Positions 35,601 to 50,800 of a stretch of 64,000 bases of DNA are shown here, one piece after another. Under the pieces are notes generated by a model. The model made no database searches and was not told where the DNA came from. It was given only the letters and a program-made list of their open reading frames with translations. This DNA is from Hydractinia symbiolongicarpus (taxonomy: Eukaryota > Cnidaria > Hydrozoa > Anthoathecata > Hydractiniidae): the NCBI RefSeq assembly GCF_029227915.1, contig NC_079883.1:25234001-25298000 (forward strand), written 5' to 3'. Made by a program: the position numbers and the translations under genes. Position 1 is the stretch's first letter, and the number at the start of each line of letters is the position of its first letter.

Positions 35601-38600
35601 ATTCAATAAAAAAAAGTAATGATTATAGTTTTTAACATTTTGCAAGCTGTACAACATTTCTCAAGTTAATCAAAATAAACAATATCTGTTCTTAGTCCTT
35701 AATGAGGGTATCTACAGCCGACGATGCTACTACCCTTTTTCTCATCAGACATAATACATTGTCATTTTATAGAATATGTTGGTAAACCTCTAAGTATTAC
35801 TTCATATGACGAATGTAACATCCATGAAATATTCAGTAAGATGATGCTTGCAGAAACAAAGGTATGTTCTTCATTCTTTAATCACGTAATGATAGGAAAA
35901 TGTGGTTTGAATTGTTCTACTGGAGTGCTTATTTTCATTATTTATTGTTCTAATATGGAAATCTGTTAGAATTTTCGCTAAGCAATTAATAAAAGATAAG
36001 GACTTGACATTGAGCAGAAAATATGGATATCTTTTCCTGTGTGGGGCCATTTAGAACTAAAATTAGTCAATTGGCCCAAAACAGGGCTAACTGAACCCTT
36101 GGAATTTGACAGGTCAATGTCATCCAAAAGTGTCGTGTGTGAAAATCAGTGTGTTATTCCCTCTCGCTTTCCCCATCGTACATTGAACGATCAAATTGGT
36201 TTAGTTTCAGTCCGGCCCACTATCAAGAGGAGTTATTGATTAGTCCGTGCTAGAACGGGGCCGAAAACTCCAATGACGGTAGAAATCAACTGATGATCTC
36301 ATTATTCAGTTAGTTTTTTAAAAAGAACGAAACACAAATTGCCAATATCAACACTTATATATTGGTAGATAACCAGAGCAAACTGCAACAACATGTTCGC
36401 TCGAACAAACTTAAACTAAACCAATTTGATTGTTCAATGTATGATGGGGAAAGTGAGATGGAATAACACACTGATTTTCACACATAACACACTGATTTTC
36501 ACACACACAACACAACCGATGATCTCATTATTCAGTTAGTTTTTTTAAAAAGAACGAAACACAAATTGCCAATATCAACACTTATATATTGGTAGATAAC
36601 CAGAGCAAACTACAACAACATGTTCGCTCGAACAAACTGAAACTAAACTAATTTGATCGTTCAATGTACGATGGGGAAAGCGAGAGGGAATACGCACTGA
36701 TTTTCACACACACTTAAATGTTTATTTGTTCAGGGTAGCAACAGGGTGGCAACAGTCAACTGGCTATATTCAATAATCTTTATGTTTCACTTTTTAGTTC
36801 AACTGTGATACGAAAAAGAAAACAACAGCTGTTTTATCTAAAGTAAAATTTTAAATTTTACGTAATCTTTTATTTGTCTACCTGACCCTAATTTGCACGA
36901 AATATATTGGACTCATAATAAAGACGGTGGTTATACGCGCTTTGGTTAATCAAATTCGACTGACTGGATTGTGCATTACATTTTTATGACTTATTGATTT
37001 CGATTTTAGAAGTCAGACTAGTTTGGATTTTTCAATAAAAAAGTTTTTAATTAATCACAAAGCAATTTTTGCATTTTGAATGTGTGCAGTAACATCGTAA
37101 TTTTGTTGAGCAAAAAGTAAACAAATTGGAGGATGCTTTCCAAATATGAATAGAAAATTAAAAAGAAAGACGAACATTTTGCCCTCATGATATTCTCAGA
37201 TGAGTTTAAAACAATGCAAACTTTGCTATATATGTATATATACATAACATAAACGTATAACTTATGTCTGAAAATACAACATTATGAGTTGAAATTCGAA
37301 AATAAATACAAAGGCTAAGGTTAGATTTGTTCCCACAGATTACAAGCTCTCCTTATCTAAAATTACTATGCGTGATGGAAAGTATAGTTTTTCATCACAT
37401 CACTTGGATTCTGAGTTTTGACTACTTCCTAGAAAAGACCCCAAATGTTGGCAACTCTACCTTCAATTATTGCATGGATAGCATTGCATCCATTGTACTT
37501 AATTCAAAAAATGACTTTTAAACAGACTAAGAAAAAAAGATTGGTGAATGAATCTAGGGAGAGGCTCTGTTTTGAAGCCACACAAAAGACATAGGAGTGG
37601 AAAAAGATTGTTTATTAGTAGAAGACTTCAAAATAAAATAAATCTTCTTCCTGTTCCATCCAAAAGCAGATTTGCAAAGTACTTCATTTTGCAGTTATTT
37701 TTCGTCCATGTTTTCAGCCCTTCTTTTGTTGAATTTGTGGCACTTACTATAAATACAAAAGCAACCAGTCTTTATGATTACATAAATTACGTAAAATAAC
37801 AAAATATGTTCTCGTGTAGCACCTATCAAGTTTTTATTTTTATCTTAATTCTCAATATGATTTCGACAAATCAAATTTGATTAACGAATCATGTATCAGT
37901 TCCTTAAGATACATTTTTATTGTTTATGCTACAGAATATAAATGGAGCATTCAAATTTTTGTTTAGGTGTTCTCAGCCATTGCTAAATATTCACAAAGTG
38001 AACACAAAGAGAAAAGGAAAGCGAGTCTAGATGGGTATGTTCATGACTATTGTCTTTTATATTATTTCTATGCTATCTTAAATACTTGAAAAATAATTTT
38101 TAGGTAAAACTATGACTTTAAAAAAAGTTTAAAGATTGCCATGATAATTCGCCAGTACAATGATTTTTATGCCATTCTTATTAACCTTGTGAAGTTAAAC
38201 ATAAAAACATTAAAGAATTATTATTATATAATATTTAACAAATTTTAATAATTAGACACGATAAACAATCCTTCACCGATCAAAATATATTTTGTGCAGT
38301 TTCATTTCTCTTTAAGACACTTTTTACTTCTAGACAGCCTTCATTATTTGAAATTATTACAGACATCATGCTGAAAGAATGTAAGTTAAAAGTTATTTTT
38401 TACACCACTAAAGTTTGTAAGAGACCAAGCCAATGGTTGTCTTTATTAAGATTCTAGATTATAGTGGACCATTTTTTTTCTATTTGAAAACACTGACATC
38501 AGTCTGATAATTGTACTACTGAAAGCTTACCCCTTCTTAAAAAAAGGTGATTTTATACAAAAAAAAGCTCTAAAAGTTGTCTTAAAATCTTTTTACCTTT

Positions 38601-41600
38601 TGGTGTAATGTTTTTGGTTTCCGAGATATAGGCCATAAAAGTTAGTCTAAGTATGCAGGATTATGACATCAAAGTTAAATGCTGAGAAACAATGTATGAA
38701 TCACAATGGGGATAAATATTAATATTCTTCTAAATATATCCAAAATAATAAACTGCATAAGTAAAGGATATTTACATCACCACATACCTTGATAAGCCCT
38801 TAAAACAAAAATTCAGATATGTGTCAGGTGATACAAGTTTTGTCATTAAAATAACAGCGGTTGCTAAGAATTTACGATGACTTACTGGCGTCTTAAACAT
38901 CAGTGTTTTAGAATTAATAGGACATCTCAAACTTTGCATCCACACAGGACTCAAATACCAAGAAAAGAGAAATTAATTTCTTATTATTTATAATTGCTAA
39001 ATGCATTATTGTGTTTGTAGCTTTCACACCAGACGATTTGGCTAAACTTCCTTTGGGATTTAAAATGCCAATAAAAGAAATTTTATATCATTACAAGAAT
39101 ACAGAGAATTTGAATTTAAATGCTAAGTCAGCCAATTATTTAGGTATGGAACATGTTGTTTATGCTTTTTATCTTGGAGCTACACTCTCCTTGGGGTTTA
39201 GTTTACTTTATTTGCACTGTTTTGTTTTTATTTATTTTTGTTTATGATTTCACTCACAAGGTAACAATTTAAGATCAACAAAAACATTTTAAAAAAAGAT
39301 AATTGCAATTTTTGCTAAAAAACATTTAATATATTTAATTAGTACTTTTTAAATAATTTTTGCTATGAAACATTTTTATAGTTTAAAATAAAATTTATGT
39401 TGGTATTGAAAATGATGAGTTTTCTACTTTACAACATAAATTTTAAACTCTGAGTGTACTGCATTCATTGTTGTAATAATGTAACTAAAAATAGTTGTAC
39501 TTTATGTGATGAATTTTGTTCAGAAACTGTTTCATAAAAACAATGTTCGTTTTTTAGGTAGAGAAGATTTTACAGCTTTGCAAAAGCAGAAACATTTTCA
39601 TCAAGCGTTCAAACCCGTGAGTACTTTGTTTGTCTGCCTTTCGGTCCATTGATCGGTCTGAAGGTCAGTCTGTTGGTCGTATTATTTAAGGATTTAGATA
39701 TATAACAATACAATAATATATACAATAATACAATAAAGCCTGTGAGTAGTTGTTGGTCTGTCTGTCGGATAATTGTTTATTTCTCAGTTGATTTTCTTTG
39801 ATGATGATGTTTGCTTTTAAAATTTTTTCCATATTAACTTTTGTAGTATTTGTAAAAGAAACAACCAACACTGGTGCACCACTGAGAAACCCACTGATAC
39901 CTAAATAGAATAAATATTCTTTCGCCAAAGTTTAGCTTCGGCTGAAACTACTCTAATAAGCTTTTGATTGAGCCGAATGTATTGTTAACTAGTCAGTGGA
40001 AGCTAGTGGAAAATCTATGTATCGCATTTCCGTAACATGACGTTTTTTTGCGGACAGACAGACAGAATACCACCATTTTTAAGGAGATTGATATCCATAT
40101 TAGGAATTAGAAAAAGTAGAAATAGGGCTAATGTAATAGAATATTTTGGAGAATTAAGATGTAGAACTCATGCAACATGTGTCAAATGTTCGGGTATGTT
40201 TAACAAAGCAAATGTATCCATGAAAGCAATACCTGATAGAATGTTATTTTTATGAACCTAGAAAAAGACTTACCAGTATCCTTTCCTTTTGTACTTCCTA
40301 AATAGAATGAAGCATCTGCGCCACAGTATTATTCGATATTGCAAATGACAAGAATAGAAAACAGATTAGCATTTTTTACCAAGAAACAAATATATGTTTC
40401 GTGTAGCTTAAGTAGCTTTAAGAAGAATAAAAATAGTTAAACTTTAATTGAAGACGCTGACTATAGTCATTCTTATGTCATATTAACTAATGATTTTTTT
40501 TCACAAAATAAGTTTTAAAAACTTACAAGAAATCATCTGCAAAACACAACACTGTCAAACCTGTTGTATGCTTCATAAGTTATTTGCTATTTGCTATTGA
40601 AATCTAATAAAGAACCACATTGTCCAAACGTCACATCTTTTAGGACAGTGGATATTCTTTTACAAAACAAATTTTGCTGTATATTGTAAAACTCACCTGT
40701 CAAAACCTTAAACATGCAACCTAAATTCCAGAACTTCTGCTGCTAAAAATATTTAGACGTAAACGTATTTTCTTCGTCGTTTTCCTGCAACTTTCATGTA
40801 TACTTAGGCTTATCAAAACACAGATGATCTTTCGGACTTTCAAACTGAGGTAAAGATGTATTCTCTCGTAATTTTTTTTTAGTGTTACTGCAGCAGGAAC
40901 TGTCAGAGGTGGTGATATATACCTTGCACAGGGTTCCCACACCTAAAAATCTTCCTAAATAAAATCCTCCTAAATCAACTTTTATAGTGCATTTTTTTTG
41001 TAGATTATAAGTCCAAAATATTCATATTCTGCATCAATGCAATCTTTCTTCCTTGTTCAACTTCATTGACATTATTGATTTCAAGATAGGCTTCCACTAA
41101 TTCAAATTCTTATATGTGTTTTGTATCTGCTTATTGAAAAAATCTAAAAAAAAAAACAGTTAAAATTCTCCTAAATTCTCCTAAATACCTTTAAAAATTA
41201 GTTGCAAATTGGGTGGGGGCTTTGTTTTTGAAAAATGAATTGTTTCCTGTGTGAAGTAATCAGGACCAAAATTTCCTATTTGGTGCATGTTTCTTTCTTG
41301 TTAATTTCTAGATTTTTAAACTCAGATTCAATCAGGATTTAAGGGTAAACGAGGTGAAGAGATTGTTAAACTCCTCCAAACCTGTGAATATCACACTCAT
41401 TCAAAAACCTGATGTCAAGTTAGTATCATTTTATGTAATACACCTATATCAGATATATATTTTTTTTATAGTCTATTATTATCAGCATGTTTTTCCAAAT
41501 GTTTCTTGTAATGCGTATGTTGTTGTGTTCCTGTTTAGTTAAATTTACATTCAAGAAAAACATGTATGTACATTTTGAGTCAGATTCAGGGGAAAAAGAA

Positions 41601-44600
41601 TTTATATTTCAATATTTCAATTTATATCTCAATTTATATTTTAATTTATATTTCAATTTATATTTCAATTTATATCTCAATTTATATTTCAATTTATATT
41701 TCAATTTATATTTCAATTTATATCTCAATTTATATTTCAATTTATATTTTAATTTATATTTCAATTTATATTTCAATTTATATTTCAATTTATATTTCAA
41801 TTTATATCTCAATTTATATTTCAATTTATATTTCAATTTATATTTCAATTTATATTTTAATTTATATTTCAATTTATATTTTAATTTATATTTCAATTTA
41901 TATTTCAATTTATATCTCAATTTATATTTCAATTTATATTTTAATTTATATTTCAATTTATATTTCAATTTATATTTCAATTTATATTTCAATTTATATC
42001 TCAATTTATATTTCAATTTATATTTCAATTTATATTTCAATTTATATTTTAATTTATATTTCAATTTATATTTCAATTTATATTTCAATTTATATCTCAA
42101 TTTATATTTTAATTTATATTTCAATTTATATTTTAATTTATATTTCAATTTATATTTCAATTTATATTTCAATTTATATTTCAATTTATATTTCAATTTA
42201 TATTTCAATTTATATTTCAATTTATATTTCAATTTATATTTCAATTTATATTTCAATTTATATTTCAATTTATATTTCAATTTATATTTCAATTTATATT
42301 TCAATTTATATTTCAATTTATATTTCAATTTATATTTCAATTTATATTTCAATTTATATTTCAATTTATATTTCAATTTATATTTCAATTTATATTTCAA
42401 TTTATATTTCAATTTATATTTCAAATTTATATCTCAATTTATATCTCAATTTATATTTCAATTTATATTTCAATTTATATTTCAATTTATATTTTGATAC
42501 CGCAATGCATGGCCCCTGTTTATTGAGACCAAGAGCTTCTCTAAAAAAGGAGGGCACTTAGTAATATTTTTTGTTCTGCTCTAAACAGTCATTTGAATGG
42601 ACCACTTAATCGAAGCTTAACGGTAGCTGCTCATCCTGGCAGATACAAATTGTGATAAAATCCAATCATTTTCTTTGTTATTGCAAATTTCTTGGTAGTT
42701 GATAGAATATTAGTTTAGATTTCAATTGTTTTGTTTTCCTTGTAGTCCAATTTTCTGATTCTACCTAGCAAGCACTTTTATGAACCCAAGTTGTAATATT
42801 GTTTTTAGCGATCATGCGTTTGCAAAAGAAGAAGAAGCTAAACTGCTACTTCTCAACAACAGAACAATGGCTTTGCCTGTTGCTAGGTATTTATGTGTTT
42901 GTTGTCGCAGAAATAGCACGAAAATTAGTTAAAAAAATTTACACTCATACCAAAATTAGTAAAATAATTTGCCAAATGAACATAAGATGCTTTAGCTAAA
43001 TGCATATTTAAAAAGATTTCACGACCGTTTAGGCTTTTCAGATTTTTAGTATGTTATCCATCTGATTTAGGGGTATGTTCACACTGGGAACTTCTCAACC
43101 TGTTGCATCTGAAACTGTATCTATACCAGTGTTGGAATTGACAGGAAGGTCCACAACAAAGTAGGTTATTTCCTTTTGTTGCTATCTTTTGTTTCATTTT
43201 ATTTGTTTACCACTCAAGAAACCTCAAAATAAATAGAATCATCTCTCTGTATTTACTTTTTATATGATTTTTGCATATCCTTGTGATGTTGAAGATATAT
43301 TTACTAATGTAGTTGTGGTTTTCCTATTTCAGCAATAAGACTGTCCAAGTCAACCAAACAGACGCTCCAGCATCCAGACAGCTGTGGCCCTCGTTCCATA
43401 ACGGCGTGGCTGCAGGGCTTAAGATTGCTCCTGGAGCATCTCAGGTGTGAAATGACGTTTGTTCAAGTTGTTCATTATAAAGTCCCCTTAAGGCTAATTT
43501 TTTTACTCAAAATTTACTTTCGCGATTTGCTTTTGCGATAGTTTTATTATCTGAGCTTGTAAATTTCTGGATTACCACAAATTTTTTTATCGTGAGTGGT
43601 ATTTCGCTATTACAGAAAAGTTAACTCAAAAATCGGTTCACCGAGCCCAGTTTGACGAATACAAGTCTTTCGTTCTTGCTTTTTGTAACTTCTATGTTCC
43701 CTTTTCGTTTCTACATTCATTGCTAGTGAAATGGTTAGTTTTCTTTTTTTTTAGATTGATTCAACTTGGATTCTTTTTAACAAACTAAAATATGCTGATT
43801 TAACGGCTGATCATTCTGGTTTTTTGTTTGCACTTGGTTTAACTGGTCATTTGTCTGTGTTGCCAAAGTGGAATCTGCATGATTATTTAAGCAAGGTGGG
43901 TGAAATAATTTTATTGTAAGATTTAAGTTTTTATCTCGTTTTCTCTGTGTAATATGTATAATAGTACTAAAATCCTTGTCATTTTAAATATCCGCTTTTT
44001 TTCACCTCCATGATAGCTTCTTCTTAGGATTGAATACATTATTATTTGTTGCTGTTGTTGTTGTTGTTGTTATCGTCGATGTTGTTGTTTTTGTTGTTTT
44101 TGTGGTTGTTGTTTTTGTTGTTGTTGTGGTTGTTGTTGTTGTTAGAAACCCATGTTAAGCCGTGAATGTTTTAAACTTCTTCTAAATTTTTGAACAGTAA
44201 AAGACCTTTTATCTTACGTGAATTGTTCTTATGGAAAATTTGATGCAGGAATGTTTGTTTTTTTCTAGTCATTTTCTTGTGAATACTGTTTATTTACTTT
44301 TAGGGACATGAATTGACTACTGTTGCGTTACTTCTGGGCATCTCAACAACACAGTGAGAGTAGTTTCTGTATTGATAAGTATTTTCCATAATAAATAGAA
44401 CTCCTGATTCACGCATGTCAATAATATTTTTAGTTGATTACTTTTCTTTGTTTATCATTCATAATAAATTCATGAATTCAGTTACACCACAATGTGGAAT
44501 ATTCTATCTTTAGAATAGGATCGAGGAATTCTGACACATACCGATTATTGAGTTTACATTTGGATTCTTTACTTCCGCCGACTGCCTTAGAATTGAATGT

Positions 44601-44855
44601 ACCACCTTCTAGTCAAGTGGCTGCTGTCGTGTCCCTGGGTTTGTTATTTTTCCAATCAGCGGACAGTCATCTAGTTAAAGTTCTTCTCCACGAGATAGGG
44701 AGGTCTCCTGGTCCAGAATTGGAAAATGCATTTGATCGTGAAAGTCATGCACTTGGTGCTGGTTTCGCTTTGGGCATGATCATGATTAATGTGAGTAGTT
44801 GTTTTATTTATTTATTTGTTTATTTATTTATTTATTCGTTTATTTATTTATTCGT

Positions 44856-44886
<31 letters not shown>

Positions 44887-47800
44887 TTTGTTTTTTTTAT
44901 TTATTTGTATATTTGTTTATTTGTTTTTTGTTTATTTGTTTATTTATATATTTGTTTATTTGTTTTTTGTTTATTTGTTTATTTATTTATTTATTTGTTT
45001 ATTTGGCATTTCTTTAATGACTTTAAATTACACCAAAAAAAACAACAAATTATTGAAACTAATTTGAGAATAATTTATTACCGTGATTTATATAGATTTA
45101 TTTTGATTGTATTTTAATCATTATTTACATGCTAACTGCCAATTTTCTACAAATTTTGCGTCATTACAGGAAGGTAAAGATTCTCAAATCGTTGGTGGTA
45201 TTAACGTTCATGATGTATTGTATCGATATGTGTTTGGTGGACAGAAATACAACAATGTATATAGATTTCTTTGTATTATCAACGCCTCTATTCGTGATTG
45301 CATATAAATTTTAAATATTCGAGCTGTTCCCTACCACTTTTATTTTCTAGATACTTGGTACACACGAGAAAATGCCAGTAAGCAGCTGTCAAATTAAAGT
45401 AAGTGGCGTGCTACTTTAGATTAAGAGGTAAATACAGTGTGCAAAACATTTGGTCGTTCTTGCCTTGCGGAACTTGGCCTGAAAAAATAATGAAATATCT
45501 TCTCTTTCTGCACCATTTGTTCTTATGATGACGGCTTCTCGCCAAAACTAATGGTTGTTTTAAATTTATTATCATCACATTATACTCTTCAGGTGGTAAA
45601 TTTTATGGGAAACCAGCAAGGGGTTTCCAATGGGATAGAATCATCAGAAGTTATGGAAATCATGACTTATTTTAAAAGTTCATAAATGTTTTAAAATAGA
45701 TATTATTGCTGTGGTTGTATAAGTTAGCATGTTCAATTTTGTGCCGCATCGTCGGATTACTTGGACGAAGCACTTGGCAATATATAATCAGTCATCAATA
45801 TTAAGTCTCACTTTCACTGTCAAGTCTGCAAAACCTTGAATTGCTTCATTTCGCTTTGTCGCTGATTTATCAAAAATTGGATTTAGATTGTTTCAAACTT
45901 ACCAAAAAAAATTAGAAAATGACCATTAAATCGTACTAAAAATTTGTGTTTTTTCTCCAAAATAAAAGTAATGACGAGGAAAAGAATTATTTGTTATTTT
46001 AATGTCAAATGCGAATATTGCAATTGATAGAAGTTTGCAAAGCTAAATCACAAACTTTCAAAAGAAAAAAACAATCAGATTTTCACTTGTATGAAATTAT
46101 TCGCATCTTTGTTTTAGGAGGGAGATCTTATCGATACTAACGTTACTTCGCCTGCTGCTGTTATCGCCATCTCGTTAATGTATTTACGAACAAATAATAA
46201 GTATGTGAAGCGCCATTAGATTTTTTTTACTTTCATCTACCATATTAACGTAATTTTAATGGTCATGCATCCAGAAACCGAGATTGTTCCAGAAATATTT
46301 AAACTATAAACCAAATACTGTAGACAGGGCTATGACCAAATTGTTAATGTCTGACACCGCAAAGTTGCAATTCCTCTATCTATTTAATTTTCCTAATTAA
46401 CGCTTAGTATATATCCTTTTAAACTTGCCAATTTGCCGGCTGATAGAAAATGTTAACAACAAAAAAATAAATAAATAAAATCAATAAATAAAAATAAAAA
46501 ATAAAGAAACAAAGTGTAGTTACTTTAGTGTCAGAAACGTGTGAAAGAATGCGTTTCTATTAAATTCACAGCTACAGTTTTAGGTTGATGTGTGTTCCAA
46601 ATGATAATTCTAACTTTTCCTTCAAAAACCTTAAGTCATGAACACACATAACTACATAACCGTTAATATTAATTCTCGTAAATTTTCCTTCGTTTCGTCA
46701 CCTGTAAAATGGCCAATATTTCGTGGATTTGTGAACTTGCTAAATATATTTACTGCAAAATTTTATGGTAGTAGTCCCTGCAAAAATATTATTGTTAGAA
46801 TCACTGTTATTCACTGTACTTATGTACTGTACTGTTATTTACTGTTATTTACTGTTATTCACCTATTCGATATCCTCTTCAGTTCCTAATGGTAATGTTA
46901 TTAATGAGGGTCCTACAATGGGCTCCCACTACATTTAAAGCTCGGAACGACGGAAGTCGTGCAAGCACAACAACCGCTCAACTAGACAACCTCCTAAGCT
47001 ATCAATGCTATTCTCTGCTAAACGTTAAACAGACAAGATCTATTTCAATTTGATAGTCTTTGGTATGACTCGGTCAGGGAATTAACACACGCAAAAATTG
47101 CTCTACCGCAAAGTCACTAGTCAGTGGAAATAAGAAGAGTTACGTTACGCACCCTCTAACGCTGTAATTGAAAAATGCTGGACTTGTAGCGTAAGATTTC
47201 GCCTACATGTCCCTTTCTTTAGGTGTAATGATTGATCTAAGGCATTGTAAAAAGTGGACTACAAGTCATAATTTAAGGATAGAATGTTGTAAGCTGGAAT
47301 TAAACTGCTTTCGTCTGTTTAGAAATATTTCCAATTGGCTGAATGTTCCAATTTTGGATAGTGTCATGGATATTATGAAACCAGATGACGCCTTGTTGAG
47401 GGTATGTAATGAGACTTTTACTTAAAAATAACTGCTTTCCTTTAGCGAAAATGATCTACGTAATGGTTTGTTTCACACCGAAAAAGTATCCAACATCGGG
47501 CGTCCGTATTCAACATTGTCTATGTCTTGATTTACTTTCTCTAGGTGTTAGCATACAACCTTATTATGTGGGACAATATTGTACCGAGCACTGAATGGCT
47601 AGAAGAATTTATTCCTGGTGTAAGTAGTGCCTTATCTTGTTCATATTGAATAAAGCCATCCCTGATCATTCAGAATGGAACATATGCATCCAATTACATA
47701 GTCTGTTTTACACATTGTGTGTAGCTTACCGTATGCATGGTCTGTAATTTACTTAACTGCAATGTCTGGCATTCCTGCTCTTCTTACGTTTAGATTACGT

Positions 47801-50800
47801 CTCTGTTTACATCGGATGATAATTTAAACAACGATACGATGAAGAGCATACCGCTTCAAATGTACGTAAAAACTACCTCTAGTGTGTCCTGAAAAAATTA
47901 ATATAAAATTTATTGAGATAAGCAAAGTGTTTAACTCGCTTGCCTGTTAAGTGTTCTTGTAATCAAATACAAACAGTATGTATGAAAAAAAAGTCTGAAG
48001 GAAAGAATCGAAACGATGTTGTATTGTAATATGTCAGTAAATAGCATTTTTGAAATATTCCTTTTTCCCCCCATCCCCTCACCTCACCAACGTGTTGTTC
48101 CAATCATTGATTTCAAATCCCATTTTTACAGCAGGTCCTTGTGTTTTACAATTTTTTTTATTTCTTTTAGTCAATATTTGCTGAGTATGGTCAGTGGTTG
48201 CTTACTTGCTTTGGGTTTGAAGTTTGCTGGATCTGCTAATCAAGCTTCGTTTGATATAATGGTAATTTTCACTGACATTGTGTTCATTCTTTGTTATAAC
48301 ACGGTAAGACGGGTGTTAATATAGGTTCAGATCTCTTAGAGCAAGGTGCAGTGTCTTCTACCAACGATTATAAACCTTGTGAGAACTTGGTTGTTACACA
48401 TAATACAGGTATTTTTTGTGTTGGATGGTATTTACCAGTAGAAATGATATCAACAATAAATTACTCCAGGGCAACACAAATAATTGTAAATTGTAAACGT
48501 AACACAGAAGGCCTTGGGTGGCCTCTTCTAAATGTGTGGAGACTCCTGTCCCTATGGAGACTCCTAAAAAGACAACGTTCCTTTGGACTTTCCTGGAAAG
48601 ACAATGTCTCTATGGAGACTCCTAAAAAGACAACGTTCCTTTAGACTTTCCTGGAAAGACAATGTCTCTATGGAGACTCCTAAAAAGACAATGTCCCTTT
48701 TGGGAATCCCAGAGAGACAATGAAATTGTAAGGAGATTCATACGATTTATTGGAGTCATAAAAATTGTTAAAACCTTGAAAAAAACTTAAATACTAACAC
48801 AATATTTTATTCAACTGTTTTTACAATATGGTTAACATTTATGCTCTTTGTTTAAAACAAACATTTTAATCTTAATTAGTTTTGATGACAAACTAAGTTT
48901 TTCAAATCAGTTCAGTGCTGAAATGTTTTTGTAAAATTTCAGCATGAAAATTTGAAACGAATAAAAACCGTGGGAGGTATTAGAACTTGAAATGTTTCTG
49001 TCTAAACGCTCGTTTATACTACAGTATTTCATCATTATATTGTTTAGTTTCCCTGGATTAAAAGAATACAAAATGTCATGGGGTCACCAATCTGTGAGGA
49101 GGTAAATATTTAAAGGGGAACTTAACCCAGAATGCATTTTTAAATGTAAGGTCTTAAATCAGCTTAAATAAAACGTTAAAATAAAGGTGCTTTAACCTTT
49201 TTCATTTTTATCATAAGAATTTGCTTTATATCATCAAAATTGCGCTCCAATTCGCAACAGGCTGGAAATTGCAGAAGACTGAATTTTGCTTAATTAATTG
49301 AGTAATTTTTATGGTGGTTTTCCACTTTTTTAAACAAAGATTTATTAAAGTTAATTCTCAATAATAGAGTTTCTCTTCAGTGGTTTATATCACCTCTCTT
49401 TTTGTTGCTTCTGTTTTCAGCTTCATGCAAAGGTTCCGTTGGAGCATTGCTTAAATACAGTCCTGATTTCAGTTTCTTTGGTAAGTATACTTCGTTGTGT
49501 TTATCAAAGAAAAATAATAATTTGATAGTCTTTTTTGTGACTAGAGTTTAATTATTGGATGCTAATGAAAATTCGCTGTATGAAGCTTTTTTTTCAAAAA
49601 CGTGCGGATATTCATATATGTTTATAGACGCCGTGACAAAATAAGCATGTTAGCATGTTTTTACCTTTAGGTGATGGCAGGTACAGGTAGCATCAAAGTT
49701 CTACGAGTTGCTCGACAGCTTCACAAAAGATGTTCACCAGATGTATGGTATGGTAACCATATGGCATCTCACATGGCTATCGGATTCCTCTTTCTTGGTG
49801 GCGGAAGGTGATAATATTATTGATTTATCTATTTTAATTAGATTCTAGAAGGCTATTACGTGTGTCTACTGCAAATGACTAGGCACTATGGAATGTTAGT
49901 ATCACAGGTGCTTTTAGTTTGTAATTGTATTTAGCTTTGGGTAAATACAATTTTCTTTAAAAGAATATTTGAAAAAAAGTCTCTAATTTGGTTGATCCTT
50001 TTAACTGCTGGGATTTCAGATGGTAAGAACGCTTATTGTACATATAGTTAATCAATTACTTAGTCTTTTTTCATAATTTAGATACACATTGAAAACAGAC
50101 AATCTATCAATCGCATCACTGCTTTGTGCAGTATATCCGAAATGGCCAATATCGAGCAAGGATAACCGGTAAGATTAACAGTGAGAAGTTGTGCTTATAA
50201 AGCTCTCTTAATATGAAAAATTGGGTATTATGTAGTTACAAGCAAAACAACCACAGCTCCTTAATAAATGAGTCTTCTGTTGGGTTTCATCATTCATCTT
50301 TTTTCATGGCATTCACAAAAATTTTTTTGTGTTGAGAAGGTCAATATGTTTTTCTTTCGACAATGTGTCTAATTTGGAGCAAAATTAGATGTAATAGGTC
50401 ACACGCAGTAACTGATCCTGCATATTATTCTAAATTCTTTGTATAAGAGTAACATGCTTTTAAGGTTTAATGCTAAAACCATTCCAAATTTATCATATTT
50501 TCTTAATTTTATTCTTAAGGTTCCATTTGCAGGCGTTGCGACACTTGTACGTGCTAGCCTGTGAACAACGATTAGCAGTGACGAGAGATATTGACAGTGA
50601 TCAGATCTGTTACTGCCCACTACAAGTAACCCTAATGGTAAGTAGCCTTAGTTATTCTGTGGACCAGTGTATTTAAAACGACCGTCAATTTTTTTAATTT
50701 GTCCCAGTTGTCAAACGTGAATGATGTAAAAGTTGGATCTGCATTGTTTTAAGTTTTACAGGAACATCTAAAAAACAACAATTTAACTAACCTTAAAACT

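Noticed and set aside
40037-40255. 72-residue open frame in an APC1 intron
   Set aside because: Exons 39558-39616 and 41312-41418 join in phase without it. No domain and no suitable acceptor were seen.
41487-42561. Three long overlapping open frames (up to 336 residues) in the minisatellite
   Set aside because: They are repetitions of a 12-base unit without stop codons in several frames and lie in an APC1 intron.
44799-45117. Frames rich in F, I, L and Y after exon 44514-44790
   Set aside because: They are read-through of the TTTA/TTTG microsatellite beyond a normal GTGAGT donor.
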